Part shown: positions 1 through 12,544 of the stretch, piece by piece
Layout: each line of letters starts with the position of its first letter
How positions within the stretch are numbered: position 1 is the first letter of the stretch
Origin: Psychrobacter sp. 28M-43
Lineage (GTDB): Bacteria; Pseudomonadota; Gammaproteobacteria; Pseudomonadales; Moraxellaceae
Length of the DNA stretch: 64,000 nt
Direction of reading: 5' to 3'
Assembly (NCBI RefSeq): GCF_014770435.1
Contig: NZ_CP061739.1
Coordinates: forward strand, 2,852,001-2,916,000
Notes under the pieces: model-generated
Database searches by the model: none
Seen by the model: only the letters and a program-made list of their open reading frames with translations
What the model was told of the DNA's origin: nothing
Made by a program: the position numbers and the translations under genes

Positions 1-692
1 TGCAGATTTGACAATTTAATCAATAATTCAGCATAAGGGCCTTTTTCAATTGGCAAATCACGCATTTGTACTTCACGATCATGAAAGGCTCGTAGCCCTT
101 TTTGTTTGTATAGCAATTCACCTGAATCATCAAAAAGTACCGCGTCCCCGTCAAAGGCAATGCGCAGCTGCTCAGTATCCAGCTCATAAGTATTCACAGG
201 CGTAGCGTCTAGTATGGCACAGGCACAGATATTGGCATCCGCAACTTGCTGGGCATCGTCGCGATTGGTGGTCAAGAATAGATCAACGTTAAAGTCTTTA
301 ATATAAGGCGCAACAGGGCTACCTGAAACAAAAGCTGAACGAGAAATATTAATACCATGTTCTAGAATTGCATTAAGCACCTGAATACCAGTGTCTGGGC
401 TGCTTTTTGAGACAATAACGACTTCGACCAATGGTGTTTCGATGTCTGAATCTTGTCTATCACTATTATCACAATACTTATTTAGGTTTAGTAATGCTTT
501 AATTAGCGGATAACCTGCACCAATATTCAAAGGATCATTTTCACGTTCGGTCATGTACTCCCTAAACTCTTTTATAGCACTTGTAGGTCGTTGCTCTAGC
601 AGCTCTAGCAAATAGTTTTCTGACTCAGTCAAATCAAAAAGTGCCGTCGCAGAAATTGCGACGATAAGCGTATTACTAAAATCGACAGCCAT
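1..692 (-). CDS. 5'-nucleotidase, NT5C1 family (3' end missing)
   Basis: The frame opens at ATG 692-690 and runs off the left edge, giving about 230 residues of a protein that would be about 300 long. It resembles the cytosolic 5'-nucleotidase IA/IB family (PF06189), which dephosphorylates nucleoside monophosphates. Visible signatures are the N-terminal NTLIVAISATALFDL, the segment GYPLIKALLNLN, and the diagnostic QLRIAFDGDAVLFDDSGE near residue 190, whose acidic residues belong to the HAD-like active site. It has no signal peptide, so it is cytosolic. A likely role is nucleotide turnover or salvage, but the substrate cannot be read from the sequence. It is transcribed away from the rest of the window and is separated from the TRAP operon by that operon's terminator. 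The family call is firm and only completeness is unknown. Confidence 0.85.
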   Translation of the reverse strand, partial: MAVDFSNTLIVAISATALFDLTESENYLLELLEQRPTSAIKEFREYMTERENDPLNIGAGYPLIKALLNLNKYCDNSDRQDSDIETPLVEVVIVSKSSPDTGIQVLNAILEHGINISRSAFVSGSPVAPYIKDFNVDLFLTTNRDDAQQVADANICACAILDATPVNTYELDTEQLRIAFDGDAVLFDDSGELLYKQKGLRAFHDREVQMRDLPIEKGPYAELLIKLSNL

Positions 693-852
693 GACTATCT
701 CTACTTATAAAGTTATATAGGAAAATGAATAAAAACCAGTTTACTACATTCGTAAGCCTTTATAACACTAAGAAAAGTTATCACCATGCAGCGTCATAGA
801 TTGTGAGTTTGTAAAATATCTCTCTCTTAATTCTTTGACAAAATATCAGCCA

Positions 853-888
853 ATAAAAAAGCCACACTGCTTTATTAGCAATATGGCT
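853..888 (-). terminator. Rho-independent terminator of the dctPQM operon
   Basis: On the minus strand a 10-bp stem (GCCATATTGC with GCAGTGTGGC, including G-T pairs) and a 7-nt loop are followed by six T. It lies about 40 bases beyond the dctM stop. Confidence 0.8.
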
Positions 889-926
889 TCATACAATAAC
901 GTTATACATGAGGTTTTAGATTCAGC

Positions 927-2216
927 CTACCCCAATAGCACAAGTGAGATCGCAGGGAACATCACCAAGATAACCAAACGAATCACATCAGAGACAATGA
1001 ATGGTGCCACCCCGCGGAACATATCACTCAGCTTAATGTGCGGTGCCATCGCCTTAATCACAAAGATATTCATCCCCATCGGCGGCGTAATCAAACCAAG
1101 CTCCACCGTCAATACCGCAATGATACCAAACCATACTGGATCAAACCCTAACGCTAGAATGATTGGATATACCACAGGTATGGTGATTACCAGCATCGCT
1201 AACGCATCCATGAACAGTCCTAATAGGAAGTACATGAATAGAATACAGATTAGGACAATCATTGGACTGACGGCCAATCCACCGATCCAAGATGCCAAAG
1301 TATAAGACAAACGTGAGACTGAGATAAAATATCCCAATGCCTCTGCACCCAATAGCATAAAGAACACCACTGCAGAGAGTGCTAGCGTCTCAATCAATGA
1401 TTGCTTGAGACCATCTAAACGCATGCCTTTAGCAAAGGCATAAGCCCAAGAGACAAACGCCCCTACTGCAGCGCCTTCTGTTGGGGTAAATAGACCAAAG
1501 AAGATACCGGCAATAATCACGATAAAGATAAAGCTGAATGGTATCAGACCAGTCAGTGACAGTAGCTTGGCTTTCCAAGACGTTTTCTCACCACGTTTTG
1601 CCAAGTGCGGTTTCCAGCGTACCATCACCATGACCGTGAGTGAGTACATCACCATACCGAGCATACCCGGTAGGAACCCAGCGATGAACATGTCACCTAC
1701 TGACTGCTGGGTTAAGATGGCATAGACCAGTAAGGCAATACTGGGCGGAATCATGATACCAAGCGTACCACCAGCAGCTAAGATGCCGCAGGCAAAGCCT
1801 GGCTGATAGCCGTACTTCTCCATTTGCGGTAGCGCCACCTTAGTCATGGTAGACGCAGTGGCAAGTGATGAGCCTGAGATAGAGGCAAAGATACCGGATG
1901 AACCAATACCGGCAATACCAAGACTCCCCCTTACACCGCCAAATATGGTTCGGGTAGCTTCAAACAGTTTACCTGCCATGCCGGAGTGAGTCGCAAACAC
2001 GCCCATGAGAATAAATAAGGGAATGGCACTAAAGTCATACTTTGCTAAGACATCGACTGGGATGTCTTTGAGCATTTGCAGAGCACCACTAGGCGCGGTA
2101 ACCGCACCAAAACCGACTAAGCCTACCCCTAACATGGCAAGTGCAACGGGTACTCGTAAGACGACAAGCAGGATCATGACAACTAGGCCAATCGCACCGA
2201 TAATTTCTGGACTCAT
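927..2216 (-). CDS. dctM: TRAP transporter large permease subunit (DctM)
   Basis: The 429-residue protein is very hydrophobic throughout, with about 12 predicted membrane spans, as expected for the DctM/TRAP-T large permease (about 425 residues). Typical family segments are the GSSGIFASISGSSLATAST stretch near residue 105, the ILAAGGTLGIMIPPSI loop, and a late ITPPMGMNIFVIKAMAP motif. It forms the sodium-driven translocation channel with the small subunit encoded just upstream. Its ATG overlaps the stop of that gene by 4 bases (ATGA), a sign of translational coupling. It is last in the dctP-dctQ-dctM order and is followed by a terminator. The substrate is probably a carboxylate-like solute, which is family knowledge rather than something visible here. 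Confidence 0.93.
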   Translation of the reverse strand: MSPEIIGAIGLVVMILLVVLRVPVALAMLGVGLVGFGAVTAPSGALQMLKDIPVDVLAKYDFSAIPLFILMGVFATHSGMAGKLFEATRTIFGGVRGSLGIAGIGSSGIFASISGSSLATASTMTKVALPQMEKYGYQPGFACGILAAGGTLGIMIPPSIALLVYAILTQQSVGDMFIAGFLPGMLGMVMYSLTVMVMVRWKPHLAKRGEKTSWKAKLLSLTGLIPFSFIFIVIIAGIFFGLFTPTEGAAVGAFVSWAYAFAKGMRLDGLKQSLIETLALSAVVFFMLLGAEALGYFISVSRLSYTLASWIGGLAVSPMIVLICILFMYFLLGLFMDALAMLVITIPVVYPIILALGFDPVWFGIIAVLTVELGLITPPMGMNIFVIKAMAPHIKLSDMFRGVAPFIVSDVIRLVILVMFPAISLVLLG

Positions 2217-2740
2217 GCGCCTGTCTCCTCGGCGTCAAAGAATTCGCCTGTCTTAAAGATGTTGATAGATTCGATCAATGAGCGAATGGCCAGTAGGATG
2301 CTTAAAAATGCACTAACCATATAGATAGGCATCATAGATATTCGAAGGTCTTGGGTGACTTTGCCATACTCTAAGGCATCAATGGCGCTCTCGTAGAGTC
2401 CCCATGAGAAGACGATGCCGATGACAAAGAAGCCCATCATAAAGATACCCATAAGGTAGCCTTTGATAGACTGGGGCATTTTCTGGGTGAAGACGTCGAC
2501 GATGATTTGTGAGCGTTCGACAAACGCGGCAAAGGCAGCGAGTAATGCAAATAGCATAAAGTAGGAGACGATCTCTACACTGCCTTTGACGGTAAAGCCA
2601 AACTCACCGCCGGTGAGTTTGAATACGTAGCGTGCGACGACGTCGAGCATGGTGGTTAGGACGATGATGATGAGACTCACCCCACCGATAAACTGGCATA
2701 ATCTAGAGATTAGGACGCTGAGCTTGACTAAAAATGCCAT
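2213..2740 (-). CDS. dctQ: TRAP transporter small permease subunit (DctQ)
   Basis: This 175-residue protein has four predicted membrane helices, at about residues 10-32, 55-75, 92-115 and 135-155, the usual topology of the DctQ/YiaM small TRAP subunit. The conserved region after the first helix (LDVVARYVF) is the family's R-Y-F-like motif. A strong ribosome binding site, GGAGG, sits 7 bases before the ATG. It lies 18 bases after dctP and overlaps dctM by 4 bases, so the three genes are almost certainly one transcript. It partners DctM in the inner membrane. Confidence 0.92.
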   Translation of the reverse strand: MAFLVKLSVLISRLCQFIGGVSLIIIVLTTMLDVVARYVFKLTGGEFGFTVKGSVEIVSYFMLFALLAAFAAFVERSQIIVDVFTQKMPQSIKGYLMGIFMMGFFVIGIVFSWGLYESAIDALEYGKVTQDLRISMMPIYMVSAFLSILLAIRSLIESINIFKTGEFFDAEETGA

Positions 2741-2758
2741 GTGACACCTCCAATTAGG

Positions 2759-3823
2759 TTAGACCTTACAGGCAGCACTGGCAGCTTTTGCTTTTTCATA
2801 GACACCATCGGCATCTAAACCCAAAGCGTTAACATCACTTAGATATTTTTGGGTTCCTCTTTCAAGTGGCCCTTTCCAATCTGGATCATTTAGCGGATCA
2901 GGAATTTCGACAATTTCATCACCTTTATCTTTAGCAGCTTGAATTGCCATCTGGTCATGCTTATCAAATACTTCACCAACTTTACTGGCCAACGCCATTC
3001 CTGAGTTTTTATCTAAAACTTGTTTTAGATCGTCAGGTAAGTTGTCATATTTGTCTTTGTTCATCGTGACCATAAGCGCTGAACTATAGAAAGGAATATT
3101 GGTATGGTATTTGGTAATCTCATCAATTTTAAATGCTGTTACCGCCTCCCAAGGGAAACTTAAACCATCAACGACACCTCGCTGTAGAGAGGTATACATA
3201 TCGTTTGCAGGTAAACCGACTGGTGAAGCACCTGCACTTTCGATAATGTCACCTGCCACAGCTGAAGGACGGCGAATACGCATACCTTTCATATCTGCAG
3301 GCGTACGAATTAACTTATCCGTTGTATGAAGTGCACCAGGTCCGCCGCCGTACATAAATAGTAAATGAGTATCTTCATACTCACTCGCCAAAGTACCGTC
3401 ATCATATAGAGTCTGTAGCATACAGCCCATTTGGGTTGCTGAGTTTGATAAACCTGGAAGCTCAGTAATCTGAGTCAAAGGAAAACGACCATTGGTATAA
3501 CCATGCGCTTGTGAACCGATATCGATAGTACCTTTGGCAGCAGATTCGTAAGTAACGTCTGCTTTAGCAAGGCCCGCCGATGGATACAGCTCAACCTTTA
3601 GGCGGCCGTCAGAATCTGTTTCTATCTGTTTTGCCCAAGGCTCAAAAACTTCTTTACTGATAGATGAGGTTGCTGGCCAAAAATGCGAAAACCGTAGCAC
3701 GGTAGTTTCTTGAGAAGTCGATGATGAGCCATCAGTCGTATCAGCAGATTGGTTAGAACAGCCAAAAAGACTAATAGCGGCTAAAGCACCAATTGAAAAA
3801 AGAGGAGCTAACTTCATTATCAA
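2759..3823 (-). CDS. dctP: TRAP transporter substrate-binding protein (DctP family), lipoprotein-like
   Basis: This is a DctP-family periplasmic solute-binding protein of 352-354 residues. The better start is ATG at 3817, because AAGGA lies 8 bases before it and the more upstream codon is TTG. The N-terminus is a short signal ending in LFGC, a lipobox, so the mature protein is probably a lipid-anchored binding protein. It then has the FSHFWPATSSISKEVFEPWA start of the TRAP-P fold, the GMRIRRPSAV segment with the arginine that usually pairs with a substrate carboxylate, and VVDGLSFPWEAV. It is the first gene of the dctPQM operon. No linked catabolic gene reveals the substrate. Confidence 0.92.
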   Translation of the reverse strand: MIMKLAPLFSIGALAAISLFGCSNQSADTTDGSSSTSQETTVLRFSHFWPATSSISKEVFEPWAKQIETDSDGRLKVELYPSAGLAKADVTYESAAKGTIDIGSQAHGYTNGRFPLTQITELPGLSNSATQMGCMLQTLYDDGTLASEYEDTHLLFMYGGGPGALHTTDKLIRTPADMKGMRIRRPSAVAGDIIESAGASPVGLPANDMYTSLQRGVVDGLSFPWEAVTAFKIDEITKYHTNIPFYSSALMVTMNKDKYDNLPDDLKQVLDKNSGMALASKVGEVFDKHDQMAIQAAKDKGDEIVEIPDPLNDPDWKGPLERGTQKYLSDVNALGLDADGVYEKAKAASAACKV

Positions 3824-4088
3824 TTCCTTTTGATAATTATGAGAATAGGAGTAAGGTATTACTAGCAGACAATTTGATTCATCCTAGATTAAATTGGCTA
3901 CAAGGTTTAGATATATTTTTTACATACCTGTAATAAAAGTACTGTTTAAAATTAGCAGCTATAATGATAGAAGTCAAATCATTTTGAGCAGATTATAGAG
4001 GATATATTCATATTATAGATATATTTTTGATACTTGAATTGTCTATATAGATAGTAGTAAAAAGTAAGTAGACTAAAATAATTTCTCA
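3824..4088. other. AT-rich gene-free stretch upstream of dctP
   Basis: Apart from the putative dctP promoter I see no ORF, RNA gene or convincing hairpin here. The 4010-4070 part is very AT-rich and contains repeated TATAGATATAT-like words that may be operator-like, but no regulator gene is nearby. Confidence 0.5.
3949..3977 (-). promoter_or_regulatory. Putative promoter of dctPQM
   Basis: TTGACT (3972-3977) and TAATTT (3949-3954) are separated by 17 bases on the minus strand, about 130 bases before dctP. This is a sequence match only. Confidence 0.4.
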
Positions 4089-4130
4089 TAAAAAAGCTCT
4101 CAGCCTGTTATCCAGTTGAGAGCTTTTTTG
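4089..4130 (-). terminator. Rho-independent terminator after the small hypothetical gene
   Basis: AAGCTCTCA pairs with TGAGAGCTT around a 13-nt loop, with a run of A before it and T after it. It could act on both strands, but only the minus-strand gene ending at 4199 feeds it. Confidence 0.8.
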
Positions 4131-4198
4131 TGTAAATATTTTATGAGCTTATAGAAGCTGCTCTAGGCAGTTATACAGATAATAATAGTGATAAAGCG

Positions 4199-4546
4199 TT
4201 ATTCTTCCATTTGCCATTTATCATCTACCCATACAGCATCGTTATCATCTAGATGCACATGCCATTCTGCATCAGTTACCACAAGGCGAATCTCGGTCAG
4301 ACACTGTAACCAATGCTCTAAGGTATACATAAGATCTTCTACATCCATACTAGCAGGTAGCTTTGTAGCTCCTGCTAATATGACCTCTGACTCACTATCA
4401 TCATATGCATAGAGATCGAAAGTCTCTGCATCATCTGCATGCTCAAAATTTTCATTATATTCATCGACTATTGACGCAATATTTTCTTGCTCCTGTTGAG
4501 TCAAGAGAGTAGAACGTTCAGCAGTATAGTAGAGTGAAACGCCCAT
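4199..4546 (-). CDS. Conserved small acidic hypothetical protein
   Basis: I place the start at ATG 4546, giving 115 residues, because GGAG lies 6 bases before it; the frame is open a little further upstream only through a TTG. The protein begins MGVSLYYTAER, an opening I recall from uncharacterised proteins in several bacterial phyla, but I know no function for it. It is strongly acidic, with many Asp and Glu after residue 30, has no signal peptide or membrane segment, and ends in a Trp-rich tail (AEWHVHLDD, DKWQMEE). It stands alone between the TRAP operon and the rRNA operon and has its own terminator. Confidence 0.7.
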   Translation of the reverse strand: MGVSLYYTAERSTLLTQQEQENIASIVDEYNENFEHADDAETFDLYAYDDSESEVILAGATKLPASMDVEDLMYTLEHWLQCLTEIRLVVTDAEWHVHLDDNDAVWVDDKWQMEE

Positions 4547-4751
4547 AATGTGCTCCAAAATAAATGAGAGATAGTAGATTCTAGAAGTGAATAAATAATA
4601 TCACATCAAACTGATTTGTAGGAAGTTTTGAGTTTTGACCGAAATATCTAGCGTTAAACTTTCTGACATCGAGCACTGGCACCAAATATAATTATTTTAC
4701 TGAATAAGATTGATGGCTGTTAATCGAAGCATTATCACCAAACTGCTGACA

Positions 4752-4784
4752 AAGAAAATCCCCCGACAAGCTAATGTCGGGGGA
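4752..4784 (-). terminator. Terminator of the rRNA operon
   Basis: ATCCCCCGACA pairs perfectly with TGTCGGGGGAT (11 bp, 6-nt loop). TTTTC follows on the minus strand. It lies 17 bases beyond the 5S gene. Confidence 0.88.
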
Positions 4785-4800
4785 TATTTCAGAATAGAGA

Positions 4801-4913
4801 GCTGACGATGACCTACTCTCACATGGGCGAACCACACTACCATTGGCGCTACGATGTTTCACTTCTGAGTTCGGGAAGGGATCAGGTGGGGCCATCGCGC
4901 TATTGTCGTCAGC
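4801..4913 (-). rRNA. rrf: 5S ribosomal RNA
   Basis: The 113-base segment, read on the minus strand, starts GCTGACGACAATAGCG and ends GTCATCGTCAGC. Its two ends pair to make helix I. The conserved loops are present, including CCTGATCCCTTCCCGAACTC and GAAGTGAAAC. It is the last gene of the rrn operon. Confidence 0.95.
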
Positions 4914-4990
4914 AAAGGGGGTTAGATATGAGTCTGTTATTGTTTTTATTGACATCAAGTTTGAGCTTGTTGTCGATCAACTTGTAACCT

Positions 4991-5098
4991 AACTGAATCA
5001 AGGTTAAAGGTGATATCGAAATATTCTTTCTTTATTCTATAGCCTGAGCTATACAAGATAGATTAATTAGACTTGTATACAAACCACTTGGGTGTTGT

Positions 5099-5107
<9 letters not shown>
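4991..5107 (-). other. 3' arm of the 23S processing stem
   Basis: Two blocks here, at 4991-5018 and 5086-5107, are complementary to 8010-8043 and 7948-7968 on the other side of 23S. They would form the long duplex cut by RNase III to release pre-23S. The inner block pairs over about 21 bp with one bulge. Confidence 0.75.
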
Positions 5108-7954
<2,847 letters not shown>

Positions 7955-8301
7955 ATACAACCCCAAGTAGTCTTTCGACTTCTAAGTGTCATACAATCTA
8001 ATTATGATAACGATATCACCTATGTTTATACGCTTGATTCAGTTCTCTTTACTTTTTTTAATAACTCACCCCTGGGATAACAACTGATGTCGTTAAGAGG
8101 TGAGTTATTAAGGTTAAGAAGTGCGCGTGAACACGCTCTTCTTAACCCAGACTCATATCTATGTTTTTAAATAGTCTCTATGCTCTCGTCGAGTCACAGA
8201 TTCTGTATAAAACAGAAAGAAGTAATCATTAACAATCACTTATTTCTATTTAATACCTATTTATTTATTGGCATCTAAAGCTTACTTAACCGTCTTAGTA
8301 G
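7955..8301 (-). other. tRNA-Ala to 23S spacer with processing stem and two strong hairpins
   Basis: This gene-free part of the rrn transcript holds the 5' arm of the 23S processing stem (7948-7968 and 8010-8043). It also has two perfect or near-perfect hairpins. The first pairs 8059-8070 with 8099-8110 over 12 bp. The second pairs 8112-8121 with 8138-8147 and continues with an inner GCGTG/CACGC stem. None has a T-run, so they are more likely processing or folding elements than terminators. Confidence 0.7.
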
Positions 8302-8377
8302 TGGTGGAGCCAAACGGAGTCGAACCGTTGACCTCCTGCGTGCAAGGCAGGCGCTCTACCAACTGAGCTATGGCCCC
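8302..8377 (-). tRNA. tRNA-Ala (anticodon TGC)
   Basis: This 76-base tRNA on the minus strand starts GGGGCCATAGC and ends in GGCTCCACCA with an encoded CCA. The anticodon loop reads CTTGCACG and the T-loop is GGTTCGACTCC. It occupies the usual 16S-23S spacer position after tRNA-Ile. Confidence 0.96.
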
Positions 8378-8386
8378 ATTGTAAAA

Positions 8387-8463
8387 TGGTGGGTCTAGGT
8401 GGACTTGAACCACCGACCCCCGCGTTATCAACACGGTGCTCTAACCAGCTGAGCTACAGACCC
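8387..8463 (-). tRNA. tRNA-Ile (anticodon GAT)
   Basis: This 77-base tRNA on the minus strand starts GGGTCTGTAGC and ends in TAGACCCACCA with an encoded CCA. The anticodon loop is TTGATAA. It is the first tRNA of the rrn spacer, 9 bases before tRNA-Ala. Confidence 0.96.
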
Positions 8464-8491
8464 TAATACGTTTGTTAAAAACGTAAGCTTA

Positions 8492-8509
8492 AACTAAAGA
8501 ACAACTTGT
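8492..8509 (-). other. 3' arm of the 16S processing stem with a boxA-like element
   Basis: These 18 bases are perfectly complementary to 10278-10295 upstream of 16S, so the two can form the RNase III stem that releases pre-16S. On the transcribed strand the arm contains TGTTCTTTA, which resembles the boxA antitermination element. Confidence 0.75.
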
Positions 8510-8538
8510 TGTGAATTCTTGCTGACCGAATGCGTCTA

Positions 8539-10077
<1,539 letters not shown>

Positions 10078-10088
10078 AATCTTGCTAT

Positions 10089-10109
10089 GAAGCTCTTTAA
10101 AGAAGCTTC
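10089..10109. repeat. Inverted repeat just upstream of 16S
   Basis: The bases here form an imperfect palindrome, GAAGCT-(C)-TTTAAAG-(A)-AGCTTC, in the 16S leader 12 bases before the mature 5' end. It may be a leader hairpin or a processing site. Confidence 0.45.
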
Positions 10110-10390
10110 TAAACTTGGCTCATTTAATCTGGCAAAATCGCTAAAAATTATGTTCGTAATGAATTAACTTTGAGTTTTTCTGCTGTCTTAAATGATAATT
10201 TTTATAGTTAATAATCTTCCCGAAAAGAAAAGATAGTCAACTTTATTTTTTAGCATTCTGAATCAGCAAAAATCCACACAAGTTGTTCTTTAGTTATGCT
10301 TTTAAATAATGTCTGACACTGTCGTCCAGTGCTAGTATTTCAAACTAAACAAGTCAGCCAATGTGGCTTATCCTATTTAGCGAGCTGACC

Positions 10391-10418
10391 ATCATATCAT
10401 GTTTTAATAGTCTGTCAA
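10391..10418 (-). promoter_or_regulatory. rrn promoter, proximal
   Basis: TTGACA (10413-10418) and TATGAT (10391-10396) are separated by 16 bases on the minus strand, about 315 bases before 16S. A G+C-containing GGTCAGC discriminator region follows. Confidence 0.75.
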
Positions 10419-10510
10419 CTTCTTTTTTTAATTTGTTTCAACAAGTTAACTGGGTTATTAATGTGTAATCTACACACTAGCTACTTCCAGCTCGTCTTGA
10501 TGAGGTGCGT

Positions 10511-10538
10511 ATTATAGACGGTTTAACTTTTGTGTCAA
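10511..10538 (-). promoter_or_regulatory. rrn promoter, distal
   Basis: A perfect TTGACA (10533-10538) and a perfect TATAAT (10511-10516) are separated by 16 bases on the minus strand. The sites are exactly 120 bases upstream of the proximal promoter, an E. coli-like P1/P2 pair. Confidence 0.85.
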
Positions 10539-10762
10539 CCCGTTTTATTAATGTTTTTGAACTTATTTTAGTAGATGAATAAATTGTCACCTTTTTCAAT
10601 GGGTTATTGTTTAATCAATTTTCAATAGATTTAAAGACTGACTATAGATGTGATATTTACTGTACTTTCTAACATCAAAAACGTTTAGCTTTGTTAGATA
10701 AATACCTTTTACTATCTTTGAGTTTTGTCTCTTATTAGCGCAACCATTTCTCTATTTGCACT

Positions 10763-11464
10763 TTATAACTTACCCATCTTTTCAAAAAAAGCTTTATACG
10801 CCGCTACTTTCTTATCCAACGATAACGGATAGGCACGTGAAGTGGACGGTAACCTATATAAGGTTAGATTATTCACATCAGCTTTCTGGTTATCTGTACT
10901 CTGCCATTGATAAGGGTAATCCATACTTTGATTGGTTTTCGGATGCTTTGATTTGGCAATTGGCTCGTCTAATAACCCAAGTAGTACTTCGGTTGCCTTG
11001 CCTCCTGTTGTGAACAATGACTCTACCTTTGGCACTTGCGGCAAAATAATATCTAGATCAACAGGTGTGACTACCGTTAGATTTTTATCCGAAGCATTAC
11101 CCGTCTCACGGATGGCCTGCTTTACTGTCGGACAAGAAGCAATGCCACGTTCAAACATAAAATCTCGAATATGCTCAGGGTCGAATCGTTTCTCATCGCC
11201 TACTCTAAAGTAGTCAGCATCATCAAAAAATACTCGTCCATATATCCGCCACATATCATTATAAAAATTGGGATAATGAAAGCTCATCGCCCATTTATCA
11301 GCAGTCGGTGGGAACGTACCCATCATCATGACTGTTGCATTGGGCGGTAAGACAGGCTCAAAAGGATGGGTTTCAAGCTCTGTGGCTTTGTCATTAGACA
11401 ATTTCGATTCAGTATCAGCAGTTTTTTGGGTGCTTGGTGTTTTTATAGTCATGATATTCTTCAT
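10763..11464 (-). CDS. Uracil-DNA glycosylase-like protein
   Basis: This 229-233 residue protein (ATG at 11464 or 11452) has the core layout of the uracil-DNA glycosylase superfamily. Motif 1 is MMMGTFPP near residue 47, followed by FHYPNFYNDMWRIYG. A later strand, VESLFTTGGKATEVLL, is also present. Motif 2 reads LPSTSRAYP in place of the classical HPSP. The N-terminal 35 residues are polar and probably disordered. It would act on deaminated bases in DNA if active, but the changed motifs mean the substrate and even activity are uncertain. It is divergent from upp and lies just upstream of the rrn promoters. Confidence 0.7.
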   Translation of the reverse strand: MKNIMTIKTPSTQKTADTESKLSNDKATELETHPFEPVLPPNATVMMMGTFPPTADKWAMSFHYPNFYNDMWRIYGRVFFDDADYFRVGDEKRFDPEHIRDFMFERGIASCPTVKQAIRETGNASDKNLTVVTPVDLDIILPQVPKVESLFTTGGKATEVLLGLLDEPIAKSKHPKTNQSMDYPYQWQSTDNQKADVNNLTLYRLPSTSRAYPLSLDKKVAAYKAFFEKMGKL

Positions 11465-11811
11465 CAGAAAAGCGGTTTTTTTGGTATCATAGCAAGTCTA
11501 AACACTACCTCACTTATAATTACGTTATATAGTCAAACTTAGTCGGTTCAATCAGTTGACTTAAGATAGCGCGATATCATTTTACTTAGCCTGAATTGCT
11601 TAGGCTTTGATGGCAGCTGTGAACGCAAATATTGTCATTGCGATAAATGAGCACTGTCGAAAAGTAGTTAATTAGCTTGATTGTGAAGGGTTTCACTTTA
11701 CTATTTATGAGCTAAGGATATGGTTAAAGTGCGGTAAGTGTTTGTATCTTTTATACTAATAGCAACCGCAGTAACTGCGCAAGCATCAGACAAGAAACCA
11801 AGAGAGTACTT
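11465..11811. other. Divergent intergenic region between the UDG-like gene and upp
   Basis: It must hold promoters for both genes. A TATACT box at 11752-11757 is a possible -10 for upp, but no good -35 matches it. I see no riboswitch-like structure or small ORF. Confidence 0.4.
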
Positions 11812-12471
11812 ATGAGTGACTTAAACAGCGATTTAAAAATTACGGTAATCGATCATCCACTAGTCCGTCATAAACTCAGCCTTATGCGCGAAAAAGACTG
11901 TAGTACTTATAAATTCCGTACATTGACCAAAGAGCTTGCGCGCTTGATGGCTTATGAAGCAAGCCGTGATTTCGAAATCGAAACTTTCCCAATGGAAGGC
12001 TGGTGTGGCGAAATCACTGGTGAGCAAATCATTGGTAAGACGGCGACGATCGTACCGATTTTACGCGCAGGTATCGGCATGCTTGATGGGGTGCTCGACT
12101 TGATTCCTACTGCTAAGATTTCTGTGGTCGGCCTACAACGTGATGAAGAAACGTTACAGCCAGTACCGTTCTTTGAAAAATTCGTGAGCCACATGGACAA
12201 ACGTCCTGCGCTAATCATTGATCCAATGCTAGCCACAGGCGGCTCAATGGTTGCGACTATTGAGATGCTAAAGAAAAATGGCTGTACTAACATTAAAGCA
12301 TTGGTATTGGTCGCTGCACCTGAAGGCGTACGCTTGGTAAACGAAGCGCATCCTGACGTGACTATCTATACTGCTGCGTTAGACAGCCATTTAGATGAGC
12401 ACGGTTATATCATCCCAGGTCTAGGCGATGCTGGTGATAAGATTTTTGGTAAGCAGTTATCGAATAGATAA
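11812..12471 (+). CDS. upp: Uracil phosphoribosyltransferase
   Basis: This 219-residue enzyme of pyrimidine salvage makes UMP from uracil and PRPP. The PRPP-binding loop [13 protein letters not shown] spans residues 133-145. The other family marks are [10 protein letters not shown] near residue 85 and the C-terminal uracil-binding [14 protein letters not shown]. The length is slightly above the usual 208-210 because of a short N-terminal extension. It is cytosolic. It is followed after 73 bases by ydfG on the same strand with no terminator between them, so they may be co-transcribed. A salvage role beside a uracil-DNA-glycosylase-like gene is suggestive but not proof of a link. Confidence 0.96.
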   Translation: MSDLNSDLKITVIDHPLVRHKLSLMREKDCSTYKFRTLTKELARLMAYEASRDFEIETFPMEGWCGEITGEQIIGKTATIVPILRAGIGMLDGVLDLIPTAKISVVGLQRDEETLQPVPFFEKFVSHMDKRPALIIDPMLATGGSMVATIEMLKKNGCTNIKALVLVAAPEGVRLVNEAHPDVTIYTAALDSHLDEHGYIIPGLGDAGDKIFGKQLSNR

Positions 12472-12544
12472 GTCTCATTAGGGTAAATAAAGCCGTCATC
12501 AAAGTTATGATAAAACCAGACAACATCAATAATAAGGACAGATC

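Larger units (their letters stand above)
10110..10762 (-). other. rRNA operon leader and promoter region
   Basis: There is no coding gene here. It holds two tandem promoters, the 5' arm of the 16S processing stem (10278-10295), and AT-rich DNA upstream of the distal promoter (10540-10760) of the kind that contains UP elements and Fis sites. A short hairpin, CACTG/CAGTG, lies at about 10317-10332. Confidence 0.7.

Noticed and set aside
835..1305. A 156-residue plus-strand frame
   Set aside because: It is the antisense shadow of dctM, which has clear family motifs and an operon context.
4692..4958. An 88-residue frame across the 5S region
   Set aside because: It lies over the 5S rRNA gene and the operon terminator and has no protein-like character.
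8059..8147. Terminators inside the rrn spacer
   Set aside because: The hairpins have no T-run and lie within the transcribed rRNA unit, where premature termination would be harmful.
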